In this document: piece after piece, positions 14,442-22,135 of the stretch
Numbering within the stretch: the stretch's first letter is position 1
How the letters are laid out: each line of letters starts with the position of its first letter
NCBI GenBank assembly: GCA_045616665.1
Contig: JAZLHE010000069.1
Coordinates: 1 to 49,537, forward strand
DNA length: 49,537 bases
DNA from: RUG11690 sp045616665
Lineage (GTDB): Bacteria > Bacteroidota > Bacteroidia > Bacteroidales > WCHB1-69
Reading direction: 5' to 3'
Notes under the pieces: model-generated
Seen by the model: only the letters and a program-made list of their open reading frames with translations
Told to the model about the DNA's origin: nothing
The model's database searches: none
Translations under genes and position numbers: made by a program

Positions 14442-15214
14442 TAATTTTTCTTCACTTTTTGATACTCGTAATTAATATATTTATCTTGAATGGCATTGAT
14501 GACCTGGGCGGGAGTCCAACGAACCAAATCATAATAACTGAAATGACAATACATCATAAAATTTAAAATTTCCTCATCAGGAAGATTAGTGATGTCCTTC
14601 ACTATCTGCTTGTTATATTTCAAAGGAACCTCATCCAAGCGATCCTCATACTGAACCATTTCGTTATATAGCCGTTTCATTTTGCTTTTACGACTAAAAG
14701 TTTCATACAAAAAAGAAATAGGGTGGGCAATAGCCGTATTTCTAAACACATTGGGACCCTTATTGTACTCTGCATTGGCCTTGTCCTGTTCGGTGATTTC
14801 CGTTCCACTGATAGTTTTGTATATATCTGGAATTTCAATTTTGGCCAAATCTCGTTTAAAACCTTCGTAAGTCGGATTTAAAGAAATGACATTGACTTCT
14901 CTCAATAAAACCGCTTTATAATAGAGAAAAAAATCTTCTTGCTTTTTATTGATTAAATGGTCATCCATCACCACAATCACTTGCCTGTAAATGGATCGCG
15001 ACAAAATAATGGTGTCATTTTTTTTACAGTTAATGGTAAAATTGCCGTCTTCATCGCTAAAAACAAATTTTTTTGTGGAAGAATTGTATATATTTGCACC
15101 GTCAATGGGCATAAAATTGATACCGTCAATTACACGACCATGGAAAGCTATTTGCTGCGAAAATGCTCCATAGCTTATCATAAAAAACAGCAATAAGGCA
15201 ATCAATTTTTTCAT
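14441..15214 (-). CDS. Exported protein with carboxypeptidase-regulatory-like domain
   Basis: A 257-residue protein. Residues 1-20 (MKKLIALLLFFMISYGAFSQ) are a signal peptide. Residues ~22-105 read as a CarboxypepD_reg-like beta-sandwich: FHGRVIDGINFMPIDGANIY, then FVFSDEDGNFTINCKKNDTIILS. This is the module at the N-terminus of many TonB-dependent transporters, but no barrel or plug follows. The remaining part is charged and helical with no recognised domain. Bacteroidetes carry many such stand-alone periplasmic or surface proteins of unknown role. A TAAATTTG box ends only 4 bases before the start codon, so the transcript may be almost leaderless. Confidence 0.75.
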   Translation of the reverse strand: MKKLIALLLFFMISYGAFSQQIAFHGRVIDGINFMPIDGANIYNSSTKKFVFSDEDGNFTINCKKNDTIILSRSIYRQVIVVMDDHLINKKQEDFFLYYKAVLLREVNVISLNPTYEGFKRDLAKIEIPDIYKTISGTEITEQDKANAEYNKGPNVFRNTAIAHPISFLYETFSRKSKMKRLYNEMVQYEDRLDEVPLKYNKQIVKDITNLPDEEILNFMMYCHFSYYDLVRWTPAQVINAIQDKYINYEYQKVKKN

Positions 15215-15732
15215 GCTGCAAATTTAGCGTTTTTGATTATATCTTTTCAATTTTATTAAAAAAAAGAATTTTTTAAAAAGATATAGTTGTGTTGACAAAG
15301 TTTGTTTTTTTCTGTCCATTTTTTTGTTTTTTTAGTTATTTGTTTTTATCAACACCTTTTTAACAACTCAAAAAATGATAAATTATTGTGCCATAAATCA
15401 ATTCATTTTCTTTAAAAAAATTCAAATTATGTTATTAGTTGATAACTTTACTTCAAATTTTATGGTAAAAAAGTTGAAAAATACAGCTGAAAATTCAAAA
15501 ATTAGGTTAAAAAAGAGTCAATTTCAATATTGTTCTTTTTAATTTCAAATTTTATCAACAAAAATGTGAATAAATTCATCAGATTATACACATTTATTGA
15601 CAAATTTATGTTAATTTACTTAATTATAATGGTTTATAAAGAAAAAAGTTCAAATAAAAAATAATTTTTTTTGGAGATAAAAATTTCACAACTAATTTGT
15701 ATTTTTGCAATCATAGAATTAAAGTATAAAAT
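15215..15732. other. AT-rich intergenic region with DnaA-box-like cluster (candidate oriC)
   Basis: 518 bases without a gene, between divergent transcription units, extremely AT-rich. DnaA-box-like 9-mers: TTATCAACA at 15346-15354 and 15552-15560 (plus); TTATCAACT at 15437-15445 (minus); TTATTCACA at 15565-15573 (minus); TTATACACA at 15584-15592 (plus). The last two fully match the relaxed E. coli consensus TTWTNCACA. Weaker copies are TTGTCAACA at 15290-15298 (minus) and TTATTGACA at 15594-15602 (plus). AT tracts at about 15250-15285 and 15603-15670 could serve as unwinding elements. mnmG (gidA) and two parS-like sites lie within 6.5 kb. No dnaA gene is in the window. The rpiB promoter occupies the right end. 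Confidence 0.5.
15700..15707 (+). promoter_or_regulatory. -7 promoter box for the rpiB unit
   Basis: TATTTTTG, 25 bases before the ATG at 15733. It is the likely start of the rpiB-to-DUF4175 transcript. Confidence 0.65.
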
Positions 15733-16161
15733 ATGAAAGTAATTATTGCATCTGATCACGCCGGATTTGAATTAAAAGAAAAGATTATCAAAAAATTTAA
15801 TGCGGAATTTGAATGGGTGAATAATGGAACCTTTTCTTCTGAAAGTGTTGATTATCCAGATTTTGCGCATCCGTTGGCTGATAAGGTATCAAAAGGTGAA
15901 TTTGAATATGGAATACTGATTTGCGGAACTGGAAACGGTATAGGTATGACCGCCAACAAACACGCCAATGTCAGGGCTGCTTTATGCTGGAAAAAGGAAA
16001 TTGCTGAATTGGCCCGACAACACAATAATGCCAACATTTTAGTTCTTCCAGCAAGGTTTATCTCCGACGAAGATGCTTTTGTCGTGGTAAAAACTTTTTT
16101 CAGTACTGATTTTGAAGGTGGAAGACACCAGCGTAGAGTTGAAAAAATTAATATTCTATAG
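15733..16161 (+). CDS. rpiB: Ribose-5-phosphate isomerase B
   Basis: A 142-residue RpiB/LacAB-family protein. Diagnostic motifs: IASDHAGFELK (D8, H9), VDYPDFA, and ICGTGNGIGM (C64 as the catalytic base in RpiB, followed by the anion-hole GTGNG). HNNANIL carries phosphate-binding H97 and N98. It interconverts ribose 5-phosphate and ribulose 5-phosphate in the non-oxidative pentose phosphate pathway. First gene of a compact plus-strand run: the next starts 11 bases after its stop. Confidence 0.93.
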   Translation: MKVIIASDHAGFELKEKIIKKFNAEFEWVNNGTFSSESVDYPDFAHPLADKVSKGEFEYGILICGTGNGIGMTANKHANVRAALCWKKEIAELARQHNNANILVLPARFISDEDAFVVVKTFFSTDFEGGRHQRRVEKINIL

Positions 16162-16172
16162 TTTTTCAGATT

Positions 16173-17252
16173 ATGGATAATTTGATTCATAAAAGAGCAA
16201 ACTTTATTCGATATTCTTACATTGAGAATATGGGTAATCATTTATTGGCTTTCGAAAATAAATTGCTATCCAATGGAATTGACGTGAAGTGGATTATGAA
16301 TGAAGTCGAATTGGTATCGTTTGTCAAATCCACTTTTGGCAAAAAATTTTATAATAAAGTATGTTTTGACGTTTCTCATTTTCCTGAAGAACTTCAAAAC
16401 GGAGCCAATAATCTCATTAAAGAAGTTTCTTTTGAAGATTTGGATAATAATTCTGCGGCTGCTGATTATCTGATTGCTGAAGCTAATTTTGGTTTGGTGG
16501 ATACCGGTTCTGTTGTTTTGTTTAACCATAAGTCCAAAAACTGTTTTAACAAGGTTGATCATTTGATATTTATTTTGGATATTAATAACCTTATCGTTAA
16601 AAGTTCGGATTTAGGCATTATACTTTCCCTATTCGATAAGGAGATTATACAGGGTAATCAAAAATCTGTCAATATTATTTCTCAACCTTTTGATAGGATT
16701 GTGGCTAATAACAACCAATTTGATCAATCCAATTCCTATTCTACCCAAAAAGTTGACATTACGGTTTTGCTCTATAATAACGGAATAACCGATACTCTCA
16801 AAAATGAAAAATTAAGAGAATCGCTCTATTGTATAAAATGCGGGAAATGTAGTCAGGTTTGTCCAATTTATCAGTTAAATCATAAACATAGTCCTATAGA
16901 TTTACTTAAAAACAATTCTTTTGCCACCAGTACTAAAAATTCAGATATTTTTGAATCTACTACTTTATGTGGCAATTGCGATAAGGTTTGTCCAGTTTTA
17001 ATTCCTTTTACCCGTTTGTTTATTTCAGAGATGGAAGCCATCACCAGCCACGACCACAATTCGGCTTGGCAAGACTTTGGTAAAGCAAATATCAAACGAA
17101 TAAAAATAAATAAACTCAATGGTAAAATACGACGTTATTTTCTCAATAAAAAAATATTCAAAAACAATAGAAAACTTCTAAATTATTATATGAGTCAGCA
17201 GGATGACTTTTATAACTTGGCAAAATTGAAAGAAGAAGACAATGCAAACTAA
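16173..17252 (+). CDS. Short LutB-like LUD-domain protein with two Fe-S motifs
   Basis: A 359-residue protein resembling LutB/LldF. The N-terminal ~150 residues keep the LUD traits EANFGLVDTGSVVLF and a preceding charged helix region. The C-terminal half has the ferredoxin motifs CIKCGKCSQVCP (C220, C223, C226, C230) and CGNCDKVCP (C266, C269, C273). LutB oxidises L-lactate with LutA and LutC, but typical LutB is ~460 residues and neither partner is nearby. The N-terminal LUD part is clearly shortened and divergent. It may instead serve another electron-transfer role. It overlaps the DUF4175 gene by 11 bases, so the two are translationally linked. Confidence 0.75.
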   Translation: MDNLIHKRANFIRYSYIENMGNHLLAFENKLLSNGIDVKWIMNEVELVSFVKSTFGKKFYNKVCFDVSHFPEELQNGANNLIKEVSFEDLDNNSAAADYLIAEANFGLVDTGSVVLFNHKSKNCFNKVDHLIFILDINNLIVKSSDLGIILSLFDKEIIQGNQKSVNIISQPFDRIVANNNQFDQSNSYSTQKVDITVLLYNNGITDTLKNEKLRESLYCIKCGKCSQVCPIYQLNHKHSPIDLLKNNSFATSTKNSDIFESTTLCGNCDKVCPVLIPFTRLFISEMEAITSHDHNSAWQDFGKANIKRIKINKLNGKIRRYFLNKKIFKNNRKLLNYYMSQQDDFYNLAKLKEEDNAN

Positions 17253-20200
17253 TACAGTGCTAATAGAGAAAATCAAGGAGTTTGGTAGAAAATATCAACT
17301 CAACATTCTTTACAGGGGTGCTTTAATATTTTTGTTTGTTACCATTTTGACATTTTTAATTTATGTCATATTGGAGTATTTTTCATATTTTACCCCTATT
17401 GTAAGGAAAATTTTGTTTTTTTCTTATGCTGCCTTTTTTATTCTCACCTTGATTTTCTTTGTCATTATTCCTTTGTTAAAGTATTTTGGTTTGGGTCGCC
17501 AGCTTTCCAATGAGCAGGTGGCCAAAATGGTGGGTTCTTATTTTCCAGAAATCGATGACAAATTATTAAATTTATTACAGCTTCAAAATCAATTAGATAC
17601 AGGAGATTATCAAAGTTATGAACTATTAAGGACTGCTATTGATACCAAAACGGAAAAAATCAAGCCATTTCCTTTTATTAAGGCCATTCATTTTGAAAAG
17701 ACTACCAAATACTTGAAATGGGCCATTATTCCCGTGTTAGTTTTCATTCTTATTTTCTCTATTAAAAGTGAAGTCATTACCGAGCCGGCTAAAAGAATTG
17801 TCAATTATAACCAAACATACGAGAAGCCTGCTCCTTATTCAATTGAATTGCTGAATAATAAGTTGGTAAGTTTTCAACACGATGACTATACCGTTAAAAT
17901 GAAAATAGTAGGTGAAGAATTGCCCAACGAATTATTCGTTCTCTATAACAAAAAGAATTATAAATGTCATAAAGAAAGTAATTCTGAATTTTCATACACT
18001 TTTTCTAATTTACAACAAGATGTTGATTTCCAATTATATACAGAAGAAGTTACTTCTCAGACTTATTCATTGAATGTTTTGCCAAAACCAGTTACAATCG
18101 GTTTTTCAATGAAATTGAAATATCCTTCCTATCTGTGTAAAAATGATGAAGTTTTGGATAATGTGGGTAGTGTTTCTGTCCCAGAGGGAACAAAAATAAC
18201 TTGGCAATTTTATACTAAAAACACCGACAACATTCAGTTTCTTTACCAGGACAATGAATTTAATTTGACTTCAGAAGATGATAATTTTGCCGTTGCTCTA
18301 ACTGCCAAGGCTTCCTTTGATTATTCCATCATTAACAAAAATAAATTTTATATTTCTAAAGATACCATAAATCATTCTATATCAGTAATTAAAGATTTAT
18401 ATCCTGAAATTTATGTTGAAAGCAGGGTAGATTCTTTCTTTATGGACAGATATTATTTCAAGGGTAATATTAAAGATGATTATGGTTTTTCTAATTTATA
18501 TTTTGTTTATTCAAAATTTGACGATAAAGGCCAGTTGTTGCAATCTAACGTAAAAATACCTGTTCAAATAGAAAAAACCGCTGTAATTCAAGATTTTTAC
18601 TATTCTTTTGATGCTTCAACCCTACAAATGAATCCTGGTTATTCGTTGTCTTATCATTTTGAAGTTTATGACAATGATGGTGTTAATGGTCATAAAATGA
18701 GTAAGACGGGGCAATTTGACTATAAAGTCAAGACCCAGGAAGAAATTGATAAGGATATTGAAAGATCCAGCACAAAATCCAAAAGTGAAATGGATGAGTT
18801 AATGAAGGAATCTTCTCAAATTTTAAAGGATATAGAAAAATTCAATCGTCAATTGAAGGAAACCAATAATCCGTCTTGGCAGGATAAAAAGAAGATGGAA
18901 GATTTGATGAAGAAGTTCAATGATTTGAAAAATCAGTTGGATGAGTTAAAAAAACAACAGAGTATCAACAATAAAATCGAAGATCAATACAAAAATTATT
19001 CGGAAGATATTCTGAAGAAACAGATGGAACTTGAAAAACGTATGGATGAATTGCTTTCCGATGAAATGAAGCAGATGCTTCAGGAAATGCAAAAGATGAT
19101 GGAAAATATGAACAAGGACCAAATGCAGAATTCTATCGATAAAATGAAGATGGATGCGAAAGACATCAATCAGTCATTGGATCAGCAATTGCAACTGTAT
19201 AAAGAGTTGGAGATGGAGAAAAAGGTGAATGACTTTTTGCAGAAAACACGAGAATTGTCGCAGGAACAAAAGAATTTGTCAACGCAAACCAACAAGAAAG
19301 AAATCGGCAATGAAGACTTGATGAATCAGCAGCAGGAAATTCAAAACAAGTATAACGACTTAAAGAAGGACCTGAAGGAAATCCAAGATTTGAACAAAGA
19401 ATTGGAACAACCCAATAAATTGCACAATACCGATTCATTACAACAGCGTTTGGAACAAAACTTGAATAACGCGCAACAGCAATTGCAGAAGAATAATCGT
19501 TCAAAAGCCAGCGAAAATCAAAAATCTGCGGCGCAAAAAATGGAAGAGTTGGCTGATCAACTTGAGCAGGATATGAATGAAAGTGAGTTGGATGAAATAA
19601 CAGAAGACATTGCGGTACTTCGTCAGATTTTGGATAATTTGGTTAAAGTTTCCTTTGATCAAGAAGATGTCTTGACAATGACTCAAAAGATAAATAAGCG
19701 GTCGCCCAATGTTTCCAATATTTTGCAAAACCAGCACGAAATAAGGGAAAATATGTCGCTTATTGAGGATTCTCTTTTGGCTTTGGCACGCCGGCAGATG
19801 TCAGTTAAACCTTTCATTACCAAGGAAGTTTCCAAAATAAACAGTTATATTGAATCTTCACAGACCCTGTTAGATACGAGATCAATGTCCAAGGCGGCCC
19901 AAAATCAGCAGTTTGTATTGACTTCTATGAACAATCTTTCGTTGATGTTGGCCGAATCAATGCAGGAAATGAAGAAGCAGCAAAGCGAATGTAAATCCAA
20001 ATGCAAGAAGCAGGGAAATGGTTCCTGCAATAATCCCGGTGGTAAGGGCAAGAGCAAAAAGACTCGTGCCAAAGAAATGCAGCAGCAGTTGAATCGACAA
20101 ATGGAAGCAATGAAGAAGGCAATGGAACAAGGAAAGCAGCAACAAGGCCAGTCCGGTACGCCCAAAATGAGCGAACAATTTGCCAAGATGGCAGCGCAAC

Positions 20201-20589
20201 AGGAAGCCATTCGAAAAATGATGCAAGATTATCAGGATCAATTAAAATCGCAAAATGGAGTGGGGGATAAGTCCGTAGAACAATTAATCGAGGATATGCA
20301 GAAGACGGAAAAAGAGTTGGTCAATAGAATTCTAAATCAGCAAACAATCAATAGACAGAAAAACATAGAAACCCGTTTATTGGAAAGTGAAAAGGCGGAT
20401 AGGAAACAGGACGAAGAGAAAAAGCGTGAATCTACGGAAGGAAAAGATATTCTCAACAACAATCCTCCCAAGGATTGGAATCTGGATAAATCAAAAGAAT
20501 CACAGCAGGAGATGCTCAAAACTGTTCCCGTCAATTTGAATTACTATTACAAGGAAAAAGTGAACAGTTACTTTTATAATATTGGGTAA
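17242..20589 (+). CDS. DUF4175 family large membrane/coiled-coil protein
   Basis: An 1115-residue protein. Three hydrophobic helices near the N-terminus (about 25-47, 57-80, 157-175) anchor it. Residues ~190-510 form an all-beta, Ig-like exported region (LPKPVTIGFSMKLKYPSYL, then YPEIYVESRVDSFFMDRYYFKGNIKDDYGFSN). From ~515 to the end lies a long Gln/Lys/Glu/Met-rich coiled coil, with one small Cys/Gly/Lys-rich insert (SECKSKCKKQGNGSCNNPGGKGKSKK). This architecture matches DUF4175, seen in Bacteroidetes and Proteobacteria often near MoxR/BatA-type genes, which are absent here. Probable periplasmic scaffold; function unknown. Confidence 0.85.
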   Translation: MQTNTVLIEKIKEFGRKYQLNILYRGALIFLFVTILTFLIYVILEYFSYFTPIVRKILFFSYAAFFILTLIFFVIIPLLKYFGLGRQLSNEQVAKMVGSYFPEIDDKLLNLLQLQNQLDTGDYQSYELLRTAIDTKTEKIKPFPFIKAIHFEKTTKYLKWAIIPVLVFILIFSIKSEVITEPAKRIVNYNQTYEKPAPYSIELLNNKLVSFQHDDYTVKMKIVGEELPNELFVLYNKKNYKCHKESNSEFSYTFSNLQQDVDFQLYTEEVTSQTYSLNVLPKPVTIGFSMKLKYPSYLCKNDEVLDNVGSVSVPEGTKITWQFYTKNTDNIQFLYQDNEFNLTSEDDNFAVALTAKASFDYSIINKNKFYISKDTINHSISVIKDLYPEIYVESRVDSFFMDRYYFKGNIKDDYGFSNLYFVYSKFDDKGQLLQSNVKIPVQIEKTAVIQDFYYSFDASTLQMNPGYSLSYHFEVYDNDGVNGHKMSKTGQFDYKVKTQEEIDKDIERSSTKSKSEMDELMKESSQILKDIEKFNRQLKETNNPSWQDKKKMEDLMKKFNDLKNQLDELKKQQSINNKIEDQYKNYSEDILKKQMELEKRMDELLSDEMKQMLQEMQKMMENMNKDQMQNSIDKMKMDAKDINQSLDQQLQLYKELEMEKKVNDFLQKTRELSQEQKNLSTQTNKKEIGNEDLMNQQQEIQNKYNDLKKDLKEIQDLNKELEQPNKLHNTDSLQQRLEQNLNNAQQQLQKNNRSKASENQKSAAQKMEELADQLEQDMNESELDEITEDIAVLRQILDNLVKVSFDQEDVLTMTQKINKRSPNVSNILQNQHEIRENMSLIEDSLLALARRQMSVKPFITKEVSKINSYIESSQTLLDTRSMSKAAQNQQFVLTSMNNLSLMLAESMQEMKKQQSECKSKCKKQGNGSCNNPGGKGKSKKTRAKEMQQQLNRQMEAMKKAMEQGKQQQGQSGTPKMSEQFAKMAAQQEAIRKMMQDYQDQLKSQNGVGDKSVEQLIEDMQKTEKELVNRILNQQTINRQKNIETRLLESEKADRKQDEEKKRESTEGKDILNNNPPKDWNLDKSKESQQEMLKTVPVNLNYYYKEKVNSYFYNIG

Positions 20590-20593
20590 TTTT

Positions 20594-20609
20594 CTTTCCA
20601 CGTGAAACA
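20594..20609 (+). promoter_or_regulatory. parS-like half-perfect site
   Basis: CTTTCCACGTGAAACA matches the ParB site consensus TGTTTCACGTGAAACA at 13 of 16 positions, with the right 11 bases exact. It is intergenic, between the DUF4175 and SGNH genes. Similar but weaker CACGTG words occur elsewhere inside genes. Confidence 0.4.
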
Positions 20610-20653
20610 GTCATCGAATAAGTTTAAAATCAGGCATTTACAAACACGGTTTT

Positions 20654-21694
20654 ATGAGGAAATTTATTTGTTTTTTTCTTGCGTTATTTTTTGTTTTCTC
20701 TTTATGTTTTGCCGACGGATATAAAGTTTTGTTTATTGGCAATAGTTATACGCAAGTAAACAATCTTCCGCGAGTTATTGCCACGTTGGCAGAATCTACA
20801 GGTGACACTTTGCTTTATGATTCAAATACGCCTGGAGGATACACTTTTAGGCAACATTTGAATAATGCGACTACCAGGGCTCTAATTCAGCAAGGTGATT
20901 GGGATTATGTGGTTTTGCAGGGACAAAGTCAGGAACCTTCTTTTCCCGATTCACAGTTTTCAAATGAAACCTATCCTTTTGCCAAGCAATTGTGTGATTT
21001 GGTAAGGCAATACAGCCCTTCTGCCAAGGTGGTTTTTTATATGACTTGGGGCAGAAAAAATGGTGACAGTGGTAATTGTCCACTGTTTCCGCCACTTTGT
21101 ACGTATGAAGGAATGGACAGTTTGCTTTATTTACGCTATATGATTATGGCAAGAGATTTCGAAGCGGAAGTGTCGCCCGTTGGAGCGTTATGGCATTATT
21201 TGCGTGATAACAGCCCTGAAATTGAGTTGTATGCTTCAGATGAAAGTCATCCCAGTATGGCGGGAACTTATGCGGCTGCGTGTTCTTTTTATACCATTTT
21301 CTTTCATAAAAATCCACGGTTAATCAATAATGACTATAATCTTTCGCCCGATGTTGCGAACAAGATAAGAATTGCTGCTGAAAAAGTGGTGTATGATTCT
21401 TTGTCCAAGTGGTATGTAGATCTTCCGACGACTATTTCTGCTGCATCTAATTTACCTTCGATTCGGCTTTTCCCAAATCCTGCTTCAACGAGCCTGTCAT
21501 TGCTTGCTGATTTTATACCTGTCAATATTACTGTTTATAATGTTTTGGGAGAAGTGTCGCTCGCCTTATCCTCCTTTAATTCCAATGAAACAAGTATTGA
21601 TATTTCATCTTTGCAAGATGGTCTATATTTAATGCAAATCATTGATAATAAGCAAAATAAATATTTCTATAAGTTCATCAAAAAGCATAATTAA
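20654..21694 (+). CDS. Secreted SGNH/GDSL-like hydrolase with T9SS type A sorting domain
   Basis: A 346-residue protein. Residues 1-20 are a Sec signal peptide. The SGNH hydrolase part starts FIGNSYTQVNNLP (nucleophile candidate S31), continues through VVLQGQSQEPS, and ends with DESHPSMAG (D196, H199), the acid/base pair. The C-terminal ~80 residues (268-346) match the T9SS type A sorting signal: IRLFPNPAS, ITVYNVLGE, IDISSLQDGLYLMQI and final KFIKKH. It is therefore predicted to be exported by the type IX system and released or surface-attached. The substrate is unknown; esters or acylated glycans are typical of the fold. Confidence 0.85.
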   Translation: MRKFICFFLALFFVFSLCFADGYKVLFIGNSYTQVNNLPRVIATLAESTGDTLLYDSNTPGGYTFRQHLNNATTRALIQQGDWDYVVLQGQSQEPSFPDSQFSNETYPFAKQLCDLVRQYSPSAKVVFYMTWGRKNGDSGNCPLFPPLCTYEGMDSLLYLRYMIMARDFEAEVSPVGALWHYLRDNSPEIELYASDESHPSMAGTYAAACSFYTIFFHKNPRLINNDYNLSPDVANKIRIAAEKVVYDSLSKWYVDLPTTISAASNLPSIRLFPNPASTSLSLLADFIPVNITVYNVLGEVSLALSSFNSNETSIDISSLQDGLYLMQIIDNKQNKYFYKFIKKHN

Positions 21695-22119
21695 TGATAA
21701 GTTTTACCAATCTTCCCATAGAATTAGAATCGGTTAATTTCATACTCAAGCAGTGGCTTAAAGAAATAATCAGACTGGAAGGCTTTGAGCCCGGTGATGT
21801 CAAATATTTTTTTTATAATGATGAACAATTATTGGAGGTTAACCTTAAATTTCTGAATCACGATACCTACACGGATATTATCACGTTTGATTATGGGGAA
21901 GCAAATTTGGTGCAGGGTGAAATTTATATTAGTGAAGAAAGAATCAGAGAAAATGCGGTAACAATGGGTCAGACGCTTTTTGACGAAATGCTCAGAGTGG
22001 TGGTTCATGGTGTTTTGCATTTATGCGGATATAAGGATAAAACCGCAGAAGATGCGTTAGTGATGAGACAGAAAGAATCGTGGGCAATACAGTGTTATAA
22101 AAATTTAAATTCCAAATAA
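21694..22119 (+). CDS. ybeY: Endoribonuclease YbeY / rRNA maturation factor
   Basis: A 141-residue protein whose ATG shares a base with the upstream stop. Conserved blocks: FLNHDTYTDIITFDYGE, GEIYIS and the metal site VVVHGVLHLCGYKDKT. The canonical site is H-x3-H-x5-H; here H105 and H109 are present but the third position is D115. From memory this Asp is usual in Bacteroidetes YbeY, so activity is not excluded. YbeY acts in 16S rRNA 3'-end maturation and ribosome quality control. It ends 16 bases before mnmG. Confidence 0.9.
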   Translation: MISFTNLPIELESVNFILKQWLKEIIRLEGFEPGDVKYFFYNDEQLLEVNLKFLNHDTYTDIITFDYGEANLVQGEIYISEERIRENAVTMGQTLFDEMLRVVVHGVLHLCGYKDKTAEDALVMRQKESWAIQCYKNLNSK

Positions 22120-22135
22120 TCAGGATATTACAACA

